Shown here piece after piece: positions 63,431 through 64,000 of a stretch of DNA of 64,000 bases (position 1 is its first letter; each line of letters begins with the position of its first letter). The notes beneath the pieces are model-generated. The model had not been told where the DNA came from, ran no database searches, and worked only from the letters and a program-made list of their open reading frames with translations. Made by a program: the position numbers and the translations under genes. The DNA comes from UBA1672 sp963977495 (lineage in GTDB: Bacteria > Pseudomonadota > Alphaproteobacteria > Micavibrionales > Micavibrionaceae). Location: NCBI GenBank assembly GCA_963977495.1, contig CAXBOT010000001.1, positions 1,054,001-1,118,000 of the forward strand, read 5' to 3'.

Positions 63431-63961
63431 ATGATTAAGACTATCCTATCAAATCCGGCGTATTCCTTTGGGCTTGTGGCTATCATTTCCTTTACAGCGC
63501 TGGCGGTTGCGCTCTCCTCCGAAGCCTTTTTGGGGCTGGAGCCTTGCCATTTGTGTATTTTACAACGCTACCCCTTTGCCTTTGGGATTGTTATTGGCCT
63601 GATTGGCCTTGCGAAGCGCAACAATATCAAAATCACGCGCCCGTTGCTCGGTCTATGCGGATTGAATTTTCTGGTCGATAGCGGGATTGCCCTCTATCAC
63701 ACAGGGGTGGAGCAAAAATGGTGGGAATCCGCGCTGGATGGGTGCAAAGTGCCGCTCTTCTTCGATGACACGTCAGAGCAAAGCATTCTTGAGAATCTCA
63801 TGAGTACGCCCATGGCCTCATGCAGCGATATCCCGTGGCAAGATCCGGTGATCGGCCTGTCCATGGCGAATTATAACGTTATTCTATGTTTCGGATTATT
63901 TGCGTTTTGCGTCTTGAGTGCCGTAATGGTTAAGCACCAAGCACCTTCAAAAACCCAATAA
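63431..63961 (+). CDS. dsbB: Disulfide bond formation protein DsbB-like
   Basis: 176 residues with four hydrophobic segments. The first periplasmic loop has the redox pair in LEPCHLCILQRYPF (C-x-x-C), and the second loop has a widely spaced pair (DGCKVP and MASCSDIPW). It reoxidises DsbA-type oxidases in the periplasm and passes electrons to quinones. An SD-like AAGGGAAC precedes the ATG. It is 21 bases after the ExoD gene and probably shares its transcript. Confidence 0.93.
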   Translation: MIKTILSNPAYSFGLVAIISFTALAVALSSEAFLGLEPCHLCILQRYPFAFGIVIGLIGLAKRNNIKITRPLLGLCGLNFLVDSGIALYHTGVEQKWWESALDGCKVPLFFDDTSEQSILENLMSTPMASCSDIPWQDPVIGLSMANYNVILCFGLFAFCVLSAVMVKHQAPSKTQ

Positions 63962-64000
63962 CCAATGTCACCAAACCACCGTGGAACAAAAAGAAACCAA

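Noticed and set aside
1..64000. CRISPR array or cas genes
   Set aside because: No regularly spaced repeats with unique spacers and no cas-like proteins were seen.

Overview
The window looks like an alphaproteobacterial chromosome at moderate GC. It has a short housekeeping core with tRNA-anchored accessory DNA on both sides. The core (about 23.3-35.7 kb) holds tRNA-Lys, coaD, gyrA, a DUF2059-like secreted protein, ssb, a GGDEF protein, uvrA, a small exported-protein-like gene, an XRE regulator, an MFS exporter and a quinone oxidoreductase-like gene. The ssb/gyrA/coaD cluster, ExoD and DsbB fit Alphaproteobacteria. I could not assign a family or genus.

Left accessory region (1-23.27 kb), ending at the 3' end of tRNA-Lys: Sel1-repeat and membrane-anchored proteins of unknown role, a short tyrosine recombinase, an exported FKBP-type isomerase, the antirestriction protein ArdA and a 59-residue small protein. 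These are followed by a compact minus-strand defence operon (20758 down to 6603). Its order is an excisionase-like HTH gene, hsdM, hsdS, hsdR (type I restriction-modification), SIR2-APAZ and short Argonaute (a SPARSA-type abortive system), then a HamA-like nuclease and HamB-like helicase (Hachiman/AbpAB type). Junctions in the operon overlap or are separated by only a few bases, so three systems appear to be co-transcribed. Behind the operon lie about 0.7 kb of hairpin-rich non-coding DNA, two small hypothetical genes and an AlpA-like gene beside the tRNA.

Right accessory region (about 36.7-62.6 kb), ending at the 3' end of tRNA-Leu(CAA): an orphan bufferin-like DUF2282 gene, a small mercury locus (merR, merT and a GDCCVxC protein, no merA), secreted hypotheticals, a large PDZ/EF-hand protein, a two-component system with a DUF4173-like membrane protein, and a mobilizable element. 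That element carries a CBASS-like trio (two nucleotidyltransferases around an S-4TM pore protein), MobC and a relaxase, a Shango-type trio (TerB-domain protein, ATPase, helicase) and a large serine recombinase. The recombinase frame runs into the tRNA-Leu gene, so its last 59 codons come from the host. Three other places in the window (39.9, 47.56 and 49.02 kb) keep the alternative, element-encoded C-terminal tail beginning at the same ATGGTGC core. This marks an array of old and current integrations at one site. After tRNA-Leu the chromosome resumes with exoD and dsbB.

The most novel signal is a family of structured non-coding loci. Two long copies (about 21.02-21.75 kb and 60.36-60.66 kb) share blocks of sequence, and some of their stems differ in sequence while staying paired. 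Two short copies (37.05 and 39.75 kb) keep only the last hairpin module. All lie in mobile DNA, and two sit directly beside the serine recombinase gene or its remnant.
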